40,308 nucleotides of DNA, taken from NCBI RefSeq assembly GCF_020524545.1, contig NZ_JAIVLG010000010.1, positions 1-40,308 of the forward strand, in the 5' to 3' direction. Shown here one piece after another: positions 7,429 to 15,004 of this stretch. The notes under the pieces were generated by a model that saw nothing but the letters and a program-made list of their open reading frames with translations, made no database searches and was not told where the DNA came from. The DNA comes from Microbacterium paraoxydans (GTDB lineage: Bacteria > Actinomycetota > Actinomycetes > Actinomycetales > Microbacteriaceae). Numbering within the stretch: the first letter of the stretch is position 1; every line of letters starts with the position of its first letter. The position numbers were made by a program, and so were the translations under genes.

Positions 7429-9123
7429 TCACTTCTGCGCTCGCGAGGAGCGCCCGGGAACGGCTCGGAGCGCGAGCCAGGCGGTGGAGTCGGGCGGCAG
7501 CGCGCTGCCGTCGAGGAGCGTGCTGGCGAGGAGCACCTCGTGGTGCGCGGGCAGCGGGATCGGTACCGGGCCGAGGTTGGTGACACTGACCGTGCCGTCG
7601 CCGCGACGGAACGCAAGGACGTCGGCACCGAGCTCGAGCCACTCGAGGTCGCTTCCGGCGAAGTCGTCGATGCGCCGGCGCAGCGCGATCGCCGCGCGGT
7701 AGAGGTTCAGCGTCGAGTCGGGGTCGGCGTCTTGCGCCTCGACCGTGAGCCGCGCCCAATCGGCAGGCTGCGGGAGCCAGGGCGCTCCGCCGAACCCGTA
7801 CGGACTCGACTCCCCCGCCCATGGCAACGGCACGCGACAACCATCCCGCCCGGGGTCGACGCCGCCGGAGCGGAAGTGCATCGGATCCTCGATCACGTCG
7901 AGCGGAAGCTCGACCTCGGGGAGTCCGAGCTCGTCGCCCTGGTAGATGTAGAGGCTCCCCGGGAGGGCGGCCACGAGCAGTGCCGCTGCACGTGCGCGGC
8001 GCGATCCTCGCCCCACATCGGTGGCGGTTCCGAGCCGCTTGCGTTCGAAGGCGAACGAGGAGTCCGCCTGTCCGTAGCGTGTCGCCGGACGCGTCACGTC
8101 GTGGTTGGAGAGCACCCAGGTGGCGGGGGCTCCGACAGGCTCGTGCTCGGCGAGCGTGCGCGTGATGGAGTCGCGCATCGCCCGTGCGCTCCACGGCTGC
8201 GTCATGAATCCGAAGTTGAAGGCGGTGTGCATCTCCCCCGGCCGCAGGTAGCGGGCGAATCGCTCTGGATCGTCGAGCCAGACCTCGCCGACGAGCACCC
8301 GTTCGCCGTCGTACTCATCGGCGACGGCGCGCCAGTCTCGGTAGATGTCATGCAGCTCGTCGCGATCGATGTGAGGGTGCCCCCCGGTGGCGGGGGTACC
8401 GGCGGGGAGGTCGGGCAGCGCCGGATCCTTCACCGGGAGGGCGGCGGAGTCGATGCGGACCCCCGCGACGCCGCGGTCGAACCAGAAGCGCAGCACGTCC
8501 TCGTGCTCGCGGCGCACGTCGGCGTGGTTCCAGTTGAGGTCAGGCTGCTCGGAGGTGAACAGATGCAGGTACCACTCACCAGGCGTCCCGTCGGGATTCC
8601 GCGTGCGCGTCCACGTCTCGCCCTGGAAGCTGGAGACCCAGTTGGTGGGGATCTCGGAGCCGTCGACGCCACGACCGGGGTGGAACCAGAATCGCTCTCG
8701 CTCGGCACTGCCCGGCCCCGCGGCCAGCGCCTTCCGGAACCACTCGTGCTGGTCCGAGATGTGGTTCGGCACGATGTCCACGATCGTGCGGATACCGAAC
8801 TCCAGCGCCTCCGCGATGAGCTGCTCGGCCTCTTCGAGGGTGCCGAACCGCGGGTCGATCCGCCGGTAGTCCTGCACGTCGTAGCCGCCGTCGGCGAGCG
8901 GGCTCTGGTACCACGGCGTGAACCAGAGCGCATCGACGCCGAGGCTCTTGAGGTAGCCGAGGCGGGAGCGCACGCCGTCGAGATCGCCGATGCCGTCCCC
9001 GTTGCCGTCCGCGAAGCTGCGCACGTACACCTGGTAGATGACGGCCGTGCGCCACCAGCCGTCGCCCGCGGGCATCGTCAGGGCACGGGCGGGTGCCGCG
9101 CTACGCAGAACTTCAGTGTCCAC
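7429..9123 (-). CDS. GH13 alpha-glucosidase (oligo-1,6-glucosidase/trehalose hydrolase type)
   Basis: This 564-residue alpha-amylase-superfamily enzyme shows all the conserved GH13 regions: DIVPNH at 116-121, the nucleophile Asp225 in GVRID, the acid/base Glu280 in VLVGEVW and the stabilising Asp342 in LSNHD. An early YQVYVRSFADGNGDGIGDL stretch is typical of subfamilies that cleave alpha-glucosides. No signal peptide is seen, so it hydrolyses imported oligosaccharide in the cytoplasm. The GTG at 9123 is preferred because GAGGAG lies 4 nt upstream. A longer upstream frame lacks homology. It is the first gene of the permease operon and is controlled by a promoter with an operator-like palindrome over its -35. 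Exact linkage specificity is not determined. Confidence 0.92.
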   Translation of the reverse strand: MDTEVLRSAAPARALTMPAGDGWWRTAVIYQVYVRSFADGNGDGIGDLDGVRSRLGYLKSLGVDALWFTPWYQSPLADGGYDVQDYRRIDPRFGTLEEAEQLIAEALEFGIRTIVDIVPNHISDQHEWFRKALAAGPGSAERERFWFHPGRGVDGSEIPTNWVSSFQGETWTRTRNPDGTPGEWYLHLFTSEQPDLNWNHADVRREHEDVLRFWFDRGVAGVRIDSAALPVKDPALPDLPAGTPATGGHPHIDRDELHDIYRDWRAVADEYDGERVLVGEVWLDDPERFARYLRPGEMHTAFNFGFMTQPWSARAMRDSITRTLAEHEPVGAPATWVLSNHDVTRPATRYGQADSSFAFERKRLGTATDVGRGSRRARAAALLVAALPGSLYIYQGDELGLPEVELPLDVIEDPMHFRSGGVDPGRDGCRVPLPWAGESSPYGFGGAPWLPQPADWARLTVEAQDADPDSTLNLYRAAIALRRRIDDFAGSDLEWLELGADVLAFRRGDGTVSVTNLGPVPIPLPAHHEVLLASTLLDGSALPPDSTAWLALRAVPGRSSRAQK

Positions 9124-9154
9124 GGAACTCCTCGTCGTCGGTGGCGATGAGTCG

Positions 9155-9183
9155 AATGTAGCTTTTCCGCGCGCTTGACGCAA
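9155..9183 (-). promoter_or_regulatory. promoter of the GH13/transport operon
   Basis: On the minus strand -35 TTGCGT (9178-9183) and -10 TACATT (9155-9160) are exactly 17 nt apart. The GTG start follows about 30 nt downstream. The -35 lies inside the palindrome CTTGCGTCAAG. Confidence 0.6.
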
Positions 9184-9184
9184 G
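9174..9184. promoter_or_regulatory. candidate LacI-family operator at the GH13 promoter
   Basis: CTTG-ACG-CAAG is an 11-bp palindrome that covers the -35 of the operon promoter. The minus-strand word CTTGCGT recurs over the -10 of the adjacent lacI-type gene. LacI regulators bind short palindromes overlapping promoters, so this is a reasonable operator, but it is unproved. Confidence 0.5.
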
Positions 9185-9220
9185 AACTAAACAAAATGTT
9201 GGAAATTTGCGATGCCTTGC

Positions 9221-9238
9221 GGGCGCGCAAAGGCGCCC
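9221..9238 (-). terminator. hairpin after the LacI-type gene
   Basis: GGGCGC-gcaaag-GCGCCC forms a 6-bp GC stem 24 nt past the regulator's stop codon. No T run follows, so termination would be weak. It also sits within a cluster of CTTGCG words and could be part of the operator region. Confidence 0.35.
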
Positions 9239-9262
9239 GACTCGGGGCCGACGGGCCTTCGC

Positions 9263-10267
9263 TCAGGCCATCGGCCCCGTGGAGGACCGCAGCACCAGCT
9301 CGGGCTCGAACAGCAGTTCATCGCTCGGCCGCGAGGTTCCGGCGATCTGGGCGAGCAGCAACGCGATCACGGCGCGACCCATCGACTCGATCGGCTGCCG
9401 CACCGTGGTCAGCGGAGGCTCGGTGCAGCTCATGAGCGCGGAGTCGTCGAAGCCGACGATGCTCACGTCACCGGGCACGGAGAGGCCTGCGCGCCGGGCG
9501 GCGCGCACCGCGCCGAGCGCCATCGGGTCGCTCGCGCAGACGATGGCCGTGGCTCCCGCGGCGAAGAGGCGCGTCGCCCCCGCCTGCCCGGATTCGAGCG
9601 AGTACATGCCACGAACCACGAGGTCGTCGGCGAGCGGCTCGCCCAGCTGCTCGAGCAGGCGACGCGCGGACGCGAGCTTGCGCTGCGACGGGACATGGTC
9701 GTCCGGCCCCAGAAGCAGCCCGATGCGTCGATGCCCGAGCTGATGCACGTGGAGCACTGCCTGCTCGGCCGCCGCCGCGTCGTCGGTGGACACCGTGGCG
9801 AACTGCAGCTCGGGCACACGGGCGTTCACGAGAACCGTCGGCAGGTTCACCTGACGCAGCCGCTCGTAGTGCTCGTGCGCGGCTTCCGCCTGCGTGTAGT
9901 TGCCGCCGAGGAAGATCACTCCGGAGACCTGCTGCGCGAGAAGCAGATCGACGTAGTCCGACTCCGTCACGCCGCCGGCGTTCTGCGTGCACAGCAGAGG
10001 CGTGTAGCCGTTCTGCGTGAGCGCGCCTCCGACGATCTCTGCGAAGGCCGGGAAGATGGGGTTCTGCAGCTCGGGGAGCACCAGGCCCACCAGGCGGGCT
10101 CGCTCGCCTCGAAGCTTCGTCGGCCGCTCGTAACCGAGAACGTCGAGGGCCGTGAGCACCGCCTGCCTCGTGGCATCGGACACCCCCGGCTTGTCATTGA
10201 GCACACGGCTGACCGTGGCTTCACTCACCCCGACCTTGCGCGCCACCTCAGCGAGTCGCTTCGACAT
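9263..10267 (-). CDS. LacI-family transcriptional regulator
   Basis: This 334-residue regulator has the LacI helix-turn-helix at 3-25 (LAEVARKVGVSEATVSRVLN) and the hinge region about 45-58. The periplasmic-binding-protein-like sensor domain contains VGLVLPELQNPIF, GVIFLGG, LGHRRIGLLLG, DVSIVGFDD and PLTTVRQP, all family landmarks. It lies directly upstream of the GH13/transport operon in the same direction, and operator-like CTTGCG words occur at both promoters. It therefore most likely represses that operon and itself until an imported sugar binds. The start follows a -10 box by 6 nt with no ribosome-binding site. Confidence 0.95.
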   Translation of the reverse strand: MSKRLAEVARKVGVSEATVSRVLNDKPGVSDATRQAVLTALDVLGYERPTKLRGERARLVGLVLPELQNPIFPAFAEIVGGALTQNGYTPLLCTQNAGGVTESDYVDLLLAQQVSGVIFLGGNYTQAEAAHEHYERLRQVNLPTVLVNARVPELQFATVSTDDAAAAEQAVLHVHQLGHRRIGLLLGPDDHVPSQRKLASARRLLEQLGEPLADDLVVRGMYSLESGQAGATRLFAAGATAIVCASDPMALGAVRAARRAGLSVPGDVSIVGFDDSALMSCTEPPLTTVRQPIESMGRAVIALLLAQIAGTSRPSDELLFEPELVLRSSTGPMA

Positions 10268-10269
10268 GG

Positions 10270-10308
10270 AGTCAGCTTACGCAAGTCCTTGCAAAAACGC
10301 GCAAGCGA
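10270..10308. promoter_or_regulatory. operator-like cluster upstream of the LacI-type gene
   Basis: On the minus strand the region contains CTTGCGCG, a central TTGCAAG and CTTGCGTAAG within about 35 bp. Inverted pairs include CTTGC/GCAAG. CTTGCGTAAG is one base short of the CTTGCGTCAAG palindrome at the GH13 promoter and overlaps this gene's own -10 box, as expected for autoregulation. Confidence 0.4.
10274..10279 (-). promoter_or_regulatory. -10 box TAAGCT, leaderless start of the LacI-type gene
   Basis: TAAGCT (TANNNT) ends exactly 6 nt before the ATG at 10267, so transcription should begin at or beside the start codon. Confidence 0.5.
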
Positions 10309-10329
10309 ATTACGCGGGGCGGGAGCGAC

Positions 10330-11568
10330 TCAGCGGACGTTGCCGTTGGAGCAGGTCTCCTGAGCAGCGGAGTTTCCCTTGATCGAGTCGGGAAGGGCCA
10401 CCACGTTGTCCGGGGTCGTCGTGGGGTCCGGTGTGGCCTGCGTGTCGGGCTCCGTCGGCTCCTGGACGATCACACCGTCGTTGCTGGTGTTCTGGTGAGT
10501 GATCTGCAGCTGTGCGTTCGCCTCGATCGCATCCCAGAGTGCCGCTGCGGCCTCCTGGTTCGGGACGACCTTGTTCGGGTCTGCGTAGTCCGCACCGGTC
10601 GGATACTGCACGAAGACGATGTCCTCGAACGGCACCGACTTCACCGCGAGGGCGATCTGCACGAGCGTCATCGGGTTGTTCGCCAGCGAAGTGCTGGCCT
10701 CCAGGTTGCTGAGCGCCGTGTTGGCGAGCTTCAGCATGACCGGGACGTTGCCGAGCACTTCACCGCTGATCATCTTGCGAGCGAGACTCGACATGTACTG
10801 CTGCTGGTTGCCGATGCGCCCGAGGTCGCTTCCGTCACCCACGCCGTGGCGCGTCCGCAGGAACTGCAGGGCCTGCAGACCCTCGACGGTATGGGTGCCC
10901 GCAGCCATGTCGAGCCCGGTGTAGCGGTCCTTGATCGGATTGGCGAGACACACGTCCACGCCGCCGATGGCATTGGTGATCTCGATGACTCCGCCGAAGG
11001 TGACCGAGGCGGCGAACTGGACCTCTTGATCCGTCAGCTCCGAGATCGTCTTGACGACGCAGTTGAGACCGCCGTCGGTGTACGCGGTGTTGAGCGGCTG
11101 CTTGCTCATCGCCGAGCGGACGTTGCCGTCTTCGTCCACGCACTCCGGGATCGGGATCATCAGATCCCGGGGGAAGCTCACGACGGTGATACGACGTGGC
11201 TCCTGAGAGACGTGCACCAGGAGATTCACGTCGTTGAGAGTGCCCCCGGCGTCGCTTCCGGTGCACCGTTCGCCGAACAGATCCGCGTACTTCTCCTCGC
11301 AGGTGTCGACGCCGGTGAGGACGAGGTTGAACCCGTCCTCATACTCCCCGATGTCCGGCGGGACCGCCTCCTGCCCCTCCAGGTCGACGGCGTTCGCTGC
11401 GACCGTGCTCGAGAAGTCGTACGCGATGTACGCCGCGACGCCGAACCCGCTGACGAGGACCACGGCCAGGCCCACGGCGATGAGCTTCAGCAGCTGGTTG
11501 AGTGGTCCGGGGGTCGCCAGCTGACCGTGTCGCGCGACCGTGCGGCGGCGTCGGTGGTTCTCGCTCAC
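10330..11568 (-). CDS. LytR-CpsA-Psr (LCP) family cell-wall glycopolymer ligase
   Basis: This 412-residue protein has an Arg-rich cytoplasmic N-terminus and one membrane helix (about 28-52, ending near VAAYIAYDF). The extracellular LCP domain shows VVSFPRDLMIPIP, GGVDVCL, LQALQFLRTRHG and DLGRIGNQQQYMSSL. These carry the Arg and Asp residues that bind the polyprenyl-pyrophosphate head group. LCP enzymes attach teichoic acid-like polymers to peptidoglycan. The tail after about residue 345 is Thr/Pro-rich and ends near a Cys (QETCSNGNVR). The GTG at 11568 has GAAAGG 6 nt upstream. The open frame further up runs into tRNA-Ser and is rejected. The gene is 51 nt downstream of that tRNA on the same strand. 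Confidence 0.93.
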   Translation of the reverse strand: MSENHRRRRTVARHGQLATPGPLNQLLKLIAVGLAVVLVSGFGVAAYIAYDFSSTVAANAVDLEGQEAVPPDIGEYEDGFNLVLTGVDTCEEKYADLFGERCTGSDAGGTLNDVNLLVHVSQEPRRITVVSFPRDLMIPIPECVDEDGNVRSAMSKQPLNTAYTDGGLNCVVKTISELTDQEVQFAASVTFGGVIEITNAIGGVDVCLANPIKDRYTGLDMAAGTHTVEGLQALQFLRTRHGVGDGSDLGRIGNQQQYMSSLARKMISGEVLGNVPVMLKLANTALSNLEASTSLANNPMTLVQIALAVKSVPFEDIVFVQYPTGADYADPNKVVPNQEAAAALWDAIEANAQLQITHQNTSNDGVIVQEPTEPDTQATPDPTTTPDNVVALPDSIKGNSAAQETCSNGNVR

Positions 11569-11619
11569 TCGGGGCCTTTCGGATTCAGCGCCGGTGAGGG
11601 GGCCACCGTGCTCAGCATG

Positions 11620-11704
11620 CGGAGGGTGTGGGATTCGAACCCACGAGACATTTCTGCCCACTGGTTTTCAAGACCAGCTCCATCGGCCGCTCGGACAACC
11701 CTCC
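11620..11704 (-). tRNA. tRNA-Ser (anticodon UGA)
   Basis: This 85-nt class II tRNA on the minus strand has acceptor GGAGGGT/ACCCTCC, anticodon stem CTGGT/ACCAG around loop CTTGAAA (anticodon TGA), a long variable arm and T-arm GTGGG-TTCGAAT-CCCAC. The discriminator is G and CCA is not encoded. It lies downstream of serS and the HAD gene in the same direction, so the synthetase and one of its substrates are neighbours. Confidence 0.95.
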
Positions 11705-11747
11705 TCGACAGACGCATCTGTCGACAAGGCGTGAGTCTAGCCGAGTT

Positions 11748-12569
11748 CTATTCTCCTGCGCTGACCTGGGCGGGTGCTGGAAGCGTGTCGAGCGCCTGCG
11801 CCAAGCCGCCGTCCTGCACATCTGCGGTGACCTCGCTCGCGGCATCCTTCACTTCCGCGGGGGCCTGCCCCATCGCCACGGCGCGTCCATCGAGAGCGCG
11901 TGCCCAGCCGAACATCCCGATGTCGTTACGGCCGTCGCCCGCGACGAGGATGCGACCGCCGTCGAGTCCCAGCTCGGTGCGCACCTGCTCGAGCGCCGTT
12001 CCCTTGTCGACGCCCTGCGGGGCGATGTCCAGCCAGGCCGTCCAGCCGATCGCGTAGGAGACCTCATTGAGACCGGCGTCCGAGACGAGCCGGTGGAAGT
12101 CGTCCTCATCATGCCCCGGCGAGACGACCACGATGCGTGACACGGGAAGCCGACCGAGTTCCTCGAAGTCGACCTGGCGACCGCCGTCGAGCGTCCAGTC
12201 GTCGAGCTGCTCGGTGTAGAGCCGCTGCCCCGAGGCGAGTTCGACCATGTACCGGGCGTCGGGCAGACGATCGCGCAGCAGCCCGAGGACCGGGGTCGGG
12301 TCGAAGGTCTCGACGCTCCAGCGCTCCCAGTCGTCTCCGTCACGGCGCATCGTGACCGCACCGTTGGAGCACACGACGTAGTCGGCAGTCAGACCCAGCT
12401 CCTCGACATAGCGCCGTGTCGCCATCCAGCTGCGCCCGGTCGCGATGGTGACCACATGGCCGGCGTCGCGAACACGCGCGATCGCTTCGGGAACTCCCGG
12501 ACTCATCGTCTCGTCCTGCAGCAGGATCGTTCCGTCGACGTCGAGGCCGACGAGCCAGGACTCCGTCAC
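11748..12569 (-). CDS. HAD-superfamily (Cof type, IIB) sugar-phosphatase-like hydrolase
   Basis: This 273-residue protein has HAD motif I as DVDGT at about 10-14, motif II Thr in VVTIATGRS, and motif III/IV as [12 protein letters not shown] near 218-229. A large cap between motifs II and III places it in subclass IIB. Such enzymes dephosphorylate sugar phosphates or flavin/pyridoxal cofactors; the substrate is not predictable. The GTG at 12569 overlaps the serS stop (GTGA), so the two are translated together. A Ser-tRNA-related role is possible but only suggested by position. The upstream extension of the frame is antisense-like and lies inside serS. Confidence 0.9.
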   Translation of the reverse strand: MTESWLVGLDVDGTILLQDETMSPGVPEAIARVRDAGHVVTIATGRSWMATRRYVEELGLTADYVVCSNGAVTMRRDGDDWERWSVETFDPTPVLGLLRDRLPDARYMVELASGQRLYTEQLDDWTLDGGRQVDFEELGRLPVSRIVVVSPGHDEDDFHRLVSDAGLNEVSYAIGWTAWLDIAPQGVDKGTALEQVRTELGLDGGRILVAGDGRNDIGMFGWARALDGRAVAMGQAPAEVKDAASEVTADVQDGGLAQALDTLPAPAQVSAGE

Positions 12570-13870
12570 CGAGCTGCCCGCCCCTCGTCGAGCGGCCGGA
12601 TCACGTCGAGACCGCCGAGGTACGGGCGCAGCACCTCGGGTACGCGCACCGAGCCGTCGGCCTGCTGATGCGTCTCGAGCAGCGCGACGATCCAGCGGGT
12701 GGTGGCCAGCGTGCCGTTCAGAGTGGCGACGTGCTGCGTCTTCGCGGTGCCCTCCGCCGTGTCGGACGCCGGGCGGTGCCGCACATCGAGGCGACGGGCC
12801 TGGAACGTGGTGCAGTTCGACGTCGACGTCAACTCGCGGAACGCCCCCTGGGTCGGGACCCAGGCTTCGATGTCGTACTTGCGCGCGGCGCTCGATCCGA
12901 GGTCTCCCGCCGCGACATCGATCACCCGATAGGCGAGTCCGAGCGAGGTCAGCATCTCCTCCTGCAGCGCGACGAGGCGAAGATGCTCGGCCTCGGCGTC
13001 TTCCGCGGTCGTGTAGACGAACATCTCGAGCTTGTTGAACTGGTGCACGCGGATGATGCCGCGGGTGTCCTTGCCGTGGGATCCCGCCTCGCGCCGGTAG
13101 CAGGTCGACCAACCCGCGTAGCGGAGAGCACCGTCGGCGAGGTCGACGATCTCGTCCTTGTGGTAGCCGGCGAGCGCGACCTCGCTGGTGCCGACCAGGT
13201 AGAGGTCGTCGTCCTTGTCGAGGTGATAGACCTCGTCGGCGTGCTCGCCGAGGAAGCCGGTCCCCTGCATGATCTCAGGACGCACGAGCGTCGGTGTGAT
13301 CAGCGGCACGAAGCCGTTCTGCAGCGCCTTGTCGAGCGCGAGGTTCATGAGCGCGATCTCGAGGCGCGCGCCGATCCCTCGCAGGAAGTAGAACCGCGCG
13401 CCGGAGACCTTCGCCCCGCGCTCCATGTCGATGGCTCCGAGGAGCTCGCCGAGTTCCAGGTGGTCGCGCGGCTCGAAATCGAAGGCGGGGACGTCCCCGA
13501 CCCGGCGCAGCTCGAGGAAGTCGGCTTCGCCACCGGCAGGCACCCCGTCGATCACGACGTTCTCGATCCGGGCGAGCGCGGCGGATGCCGCCTCGGCCGC
13601 GTCGTTCGCCACGTGCTGGGCCTGCTTGACGCGCTCCGCCAAGTCCTTGGCCTGCGCGACGAGCGCTGCCTTCTCTTCCTTCGGAGCCCTGGCGACCTGC
13701 TTGCCGAAGGCGTTCTGCTCCGCGCGAAGCTCTTCGAACGCAGAAAGCGCCGCCCTCCGCGATCGGTCGGCCTCGAGTGCGACGTCGACGGTGCTCTGGT
13801 CGTTTCCGCGAGCAGCCTGCGAACGGCGGACGGTCTCCGGATCATCGCGGAGGAGTGCGAGGTCGATCAT
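12566..13870 (-). CDS. serS: seryl-tRNA synthetase
   Basis: This 434-residue class II synthetase charges tRNA-Ser. The N-terminal ~110 residues form the long antiparallel coiled-coil arm (Lys/Glu/Ala-rich, [20 protein letters not shown]) that grips the tRNA variable arm. The catalytic core includes [24 protein letters not shown], the motif 2 region [21 protein letters not shown] and a motif 3 region around [15 protein letters not shown]. The length is normal. The ATG lies 6 nt behind a TAGACT -10 box. TGGAAG between them could also serve as a weak ribosome site. A HAD phosphatase is coupled downstream and tRNA-Ser(UGA) follows. Confidence 0.97.
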   Translation of the reverse strand: MIDLALLRDDPETVRRSQAARGNDQSTVDVALEADRSRRAALSAFEELRAEQNAFGKQVARAPKEEKAALVAQAKDLAERVKQAQHVANDAAEAASAALARIENVVIDGVPAGGEADFLELRRVGDVPAFDFEPRDHLELGELLGAIDMERGAKVSGARFYFLRGIGARLEIALMNLALDKALQNGFVPLITPTLVRPEIMQGTGFLGEHADEVYHLDKDDDLYLVGTSEVALAGYHKDEIVDLADGALRYAGWSTCYRREAGSHGKDTRGIIRVHQFNKLEMFVYTTAEDAEAEHLRLVALQEEMLTSLGLAYRVIDVAAGDLGSSAARKYDIEAWVPTQGAFRELTSTSNCTTFQARRLDVRHRPASDTAEGTAKTQHVATLNGTLATTRWIVALLETHQQADGSVRVPEVLRPYLGGLDVIRPLDEGRAAR

Positions 13871-13876
13871 CTTCCA

Positions 13877-13882
13877 AGTCTA
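13877..13882 (-). promoter_or_regulatory. -10 box TAGACT, leaderless start of serS
   Basis: TAGACT (TANNNT) ends exactly 6 nt before the serS ATG at 13870, predicting a transcript starting at or next to the start codon. Confidence 0.5.
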
Positions 13883-13924
13883 CGGTGCCGTCGACACCGC
13901 CCTACGGCCCGGTGGGTCAGCGCC

Positions 13925-13960
13925 GTCCGCGCGGTCCGCGCAGTTCGCGCAGTCCGCGAG
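13925..13960. repeat. four tandem 9-bp repeats between serS and the lipid kinase
   Basis: Four contiguous 9-mers fit GTCCGCGCR with one or two changes: GTCCGCGCG, GTCCGCGCA, GTTCGCGCA, GTCCGCGAG. They lie between the divergent -10 boxes of serS and the kinase gene and occupy the -35 side of the latter. No protein is read through them. Confidence 0.75.
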
Positions 13961-13976
13961 ACGGGGCATCGCGGAT

Positions 13977-13982
13977 TAGAGT
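13977..13982 (+). promoter_or_regulatory. -10 box TAGAGT, leaderless start of the lipid kinase
   Basis: TAGAGT ends exactly 6 nt before the ATG at 13989 and no ribosome-binding site is present. Confidence 0.5.
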
Positions 13983-13988
13983 AGCGCC

Positions 13989-14987
13989 ATGACCACGCCT
14001 GCCCCCGATCGACGACAGGCGGCGCTCATCTACAACCCGATCAAGGTCGACGGGAAGCACCTCCGCGAAGCCGTGCGGGACTTGTCGCGCGAAGCGGGGT
14101 GGGAGCACCCCGCCTTCTACCCGACGACGGTGGAGGATGCCGGGCAGCAGGCCACGGCGCAGGCCCTCGAACGCGGGGTCGACGTCATCCTGGTGGCGGG
14201 CGGGGACGGCACGGTGCGCGCCGTGTCCGAGGCCATCGCGAACACCGGAGTCCCGTTGGCGATCCTGCCCAGCGGCACCGGGAACCTCCTCGCCCGCAAT
14301 CTGGGACTTCCGCTCGCCGACCCGAGGGAGATGATCCGAGCGGCTCTCGGCGACTTCCGACATGCGATAGACATCGGTTGGGCACGCCTGACGCGAGCCG
14401 ACGGCGAAGAGCAGGAACACGCGTTCGTCGTGCTCGCAGGCATGGGGCTCGATGCAGACATGATCGCGAACACGCGCTCGAACCTGAAGAAGTCGGTCGG
14501 ATGGATCGCCTATGTCGACGGCGCCGCGCGGTCACTGCCGCGAGCGAAACCCTTCCGCGCGGTGTACCAGGTCGACGACGGCCGCCTGCACTCGCACCGT
14601 GCCTACAGTCTGCTCTTCGCGAACTGCGGGACGCTTCCCGCCGGCATCGCGCTGATCCCCGATGGATCGATCACCGACGCCTCACTCGACATCGCCGTGA
14701 TCAAACCCACGGGCGTCCTCGGATGGTTCGCCGTCTGGCGCAAGATCTGGTGGGACAACTCCGTGCTGCGACGCTTCCGTGCAGGGCGTCGCGTGCTCGA
14801 ACGTCGCGGCAAGAACGCCTCGGTGCACTACTTCCACGGGCGCGCAGCCGAGGCCGCAGCTCCCGGGCCGATCCCGATCGAACTCGACGGGGATGAATTC
14901 GGCGAGGCCGTTCGGATCACCTGCTGGGCCGACCCCGGGGCACTCCTGCTCGCGCTTCCCTCCGGCCACCCGGTGCACATGCTCTGA
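13989..14987 (+). CDS. diacylglycerol kinase-family lipid kinase
   Basis: This 332-residue protein belongs to the DagK/YegS catalytic family. Near the N-terminus is ALIYNPIKVD. The nucleotide-binding VVAGGDGTVRAV is near 72-83 with the GGDGT signature, followed by LPSGTGNLLARNLGLP. A beta-sandwich domain follows, with an Asp-Gly-Ile/Leu segment (IPDGSITDASLDIAVI) and ELDGDEFG at the end. It phosphorylates a lipid such as diacylglycerol at the membrane face using ATP. The C-terminus is of normal length. It is divergent from serS and convergent with a lipoprotein gene 14 nt away, with a hairpin across both stop codons. Confidence 0.92.
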   Translation: MTTPAPDRRQAALIYNPIKVDGKHLREAVRDLSREAGWEHPAFYPTTVEDAGQQATAQALERGVDVILVAGGDGTVRAVSEAIANTGVPLAILPSGTGNLLARNLGLPLADPREMIRAALGDFRHAIDIGWARLTRADGEEQEHAFVVLAGMGLDADMIANTRSNLKKSVGWIAYVDGAARSLPRAKPFRAVYQVDDGRLHSHRAYSLLFANCGTLPAGIALIPDGSITDASLDIAVIKPTGVLGWFAVWRKIWWDNSVLRRFRAGRRVLERRGKNASVHYFHGRAAEAAAPGPIPIELDGDEFGEAVRITCWADPGALLLALPSGHPVHML

Positions 14988-15004
14988 GGCGAGGCCGCGC
15001 CTCA
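14985..15004. terminator. hairpin formed by the two convergent stop codons
   Basis: TGAGGCG (14985-14991) and CGCCTCA (14998-15004) pair over a 6-nt loop. The TGA of the kinase gene and the TGA of the opposing lipoprotein gene form the base of the stem. It is short and lacks a T tract, so a bidirectional termination role is plausible but modest. Confidence 0.5.

Noticed and set aside
10330..11661. A longer LCP reading frame starting inside tRNA-Ser(UGA)
   Set aside because: The extra residues are tRNA sequence. A GTG with a good ribosome site at 11568 is the better start.
12566..13112. N-terminal extension of the HAD gene into serS
   Set aside because: It is an out-of-frame reading of serS. 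The GTG overlapping the serS stop gives a complete HAD fold.
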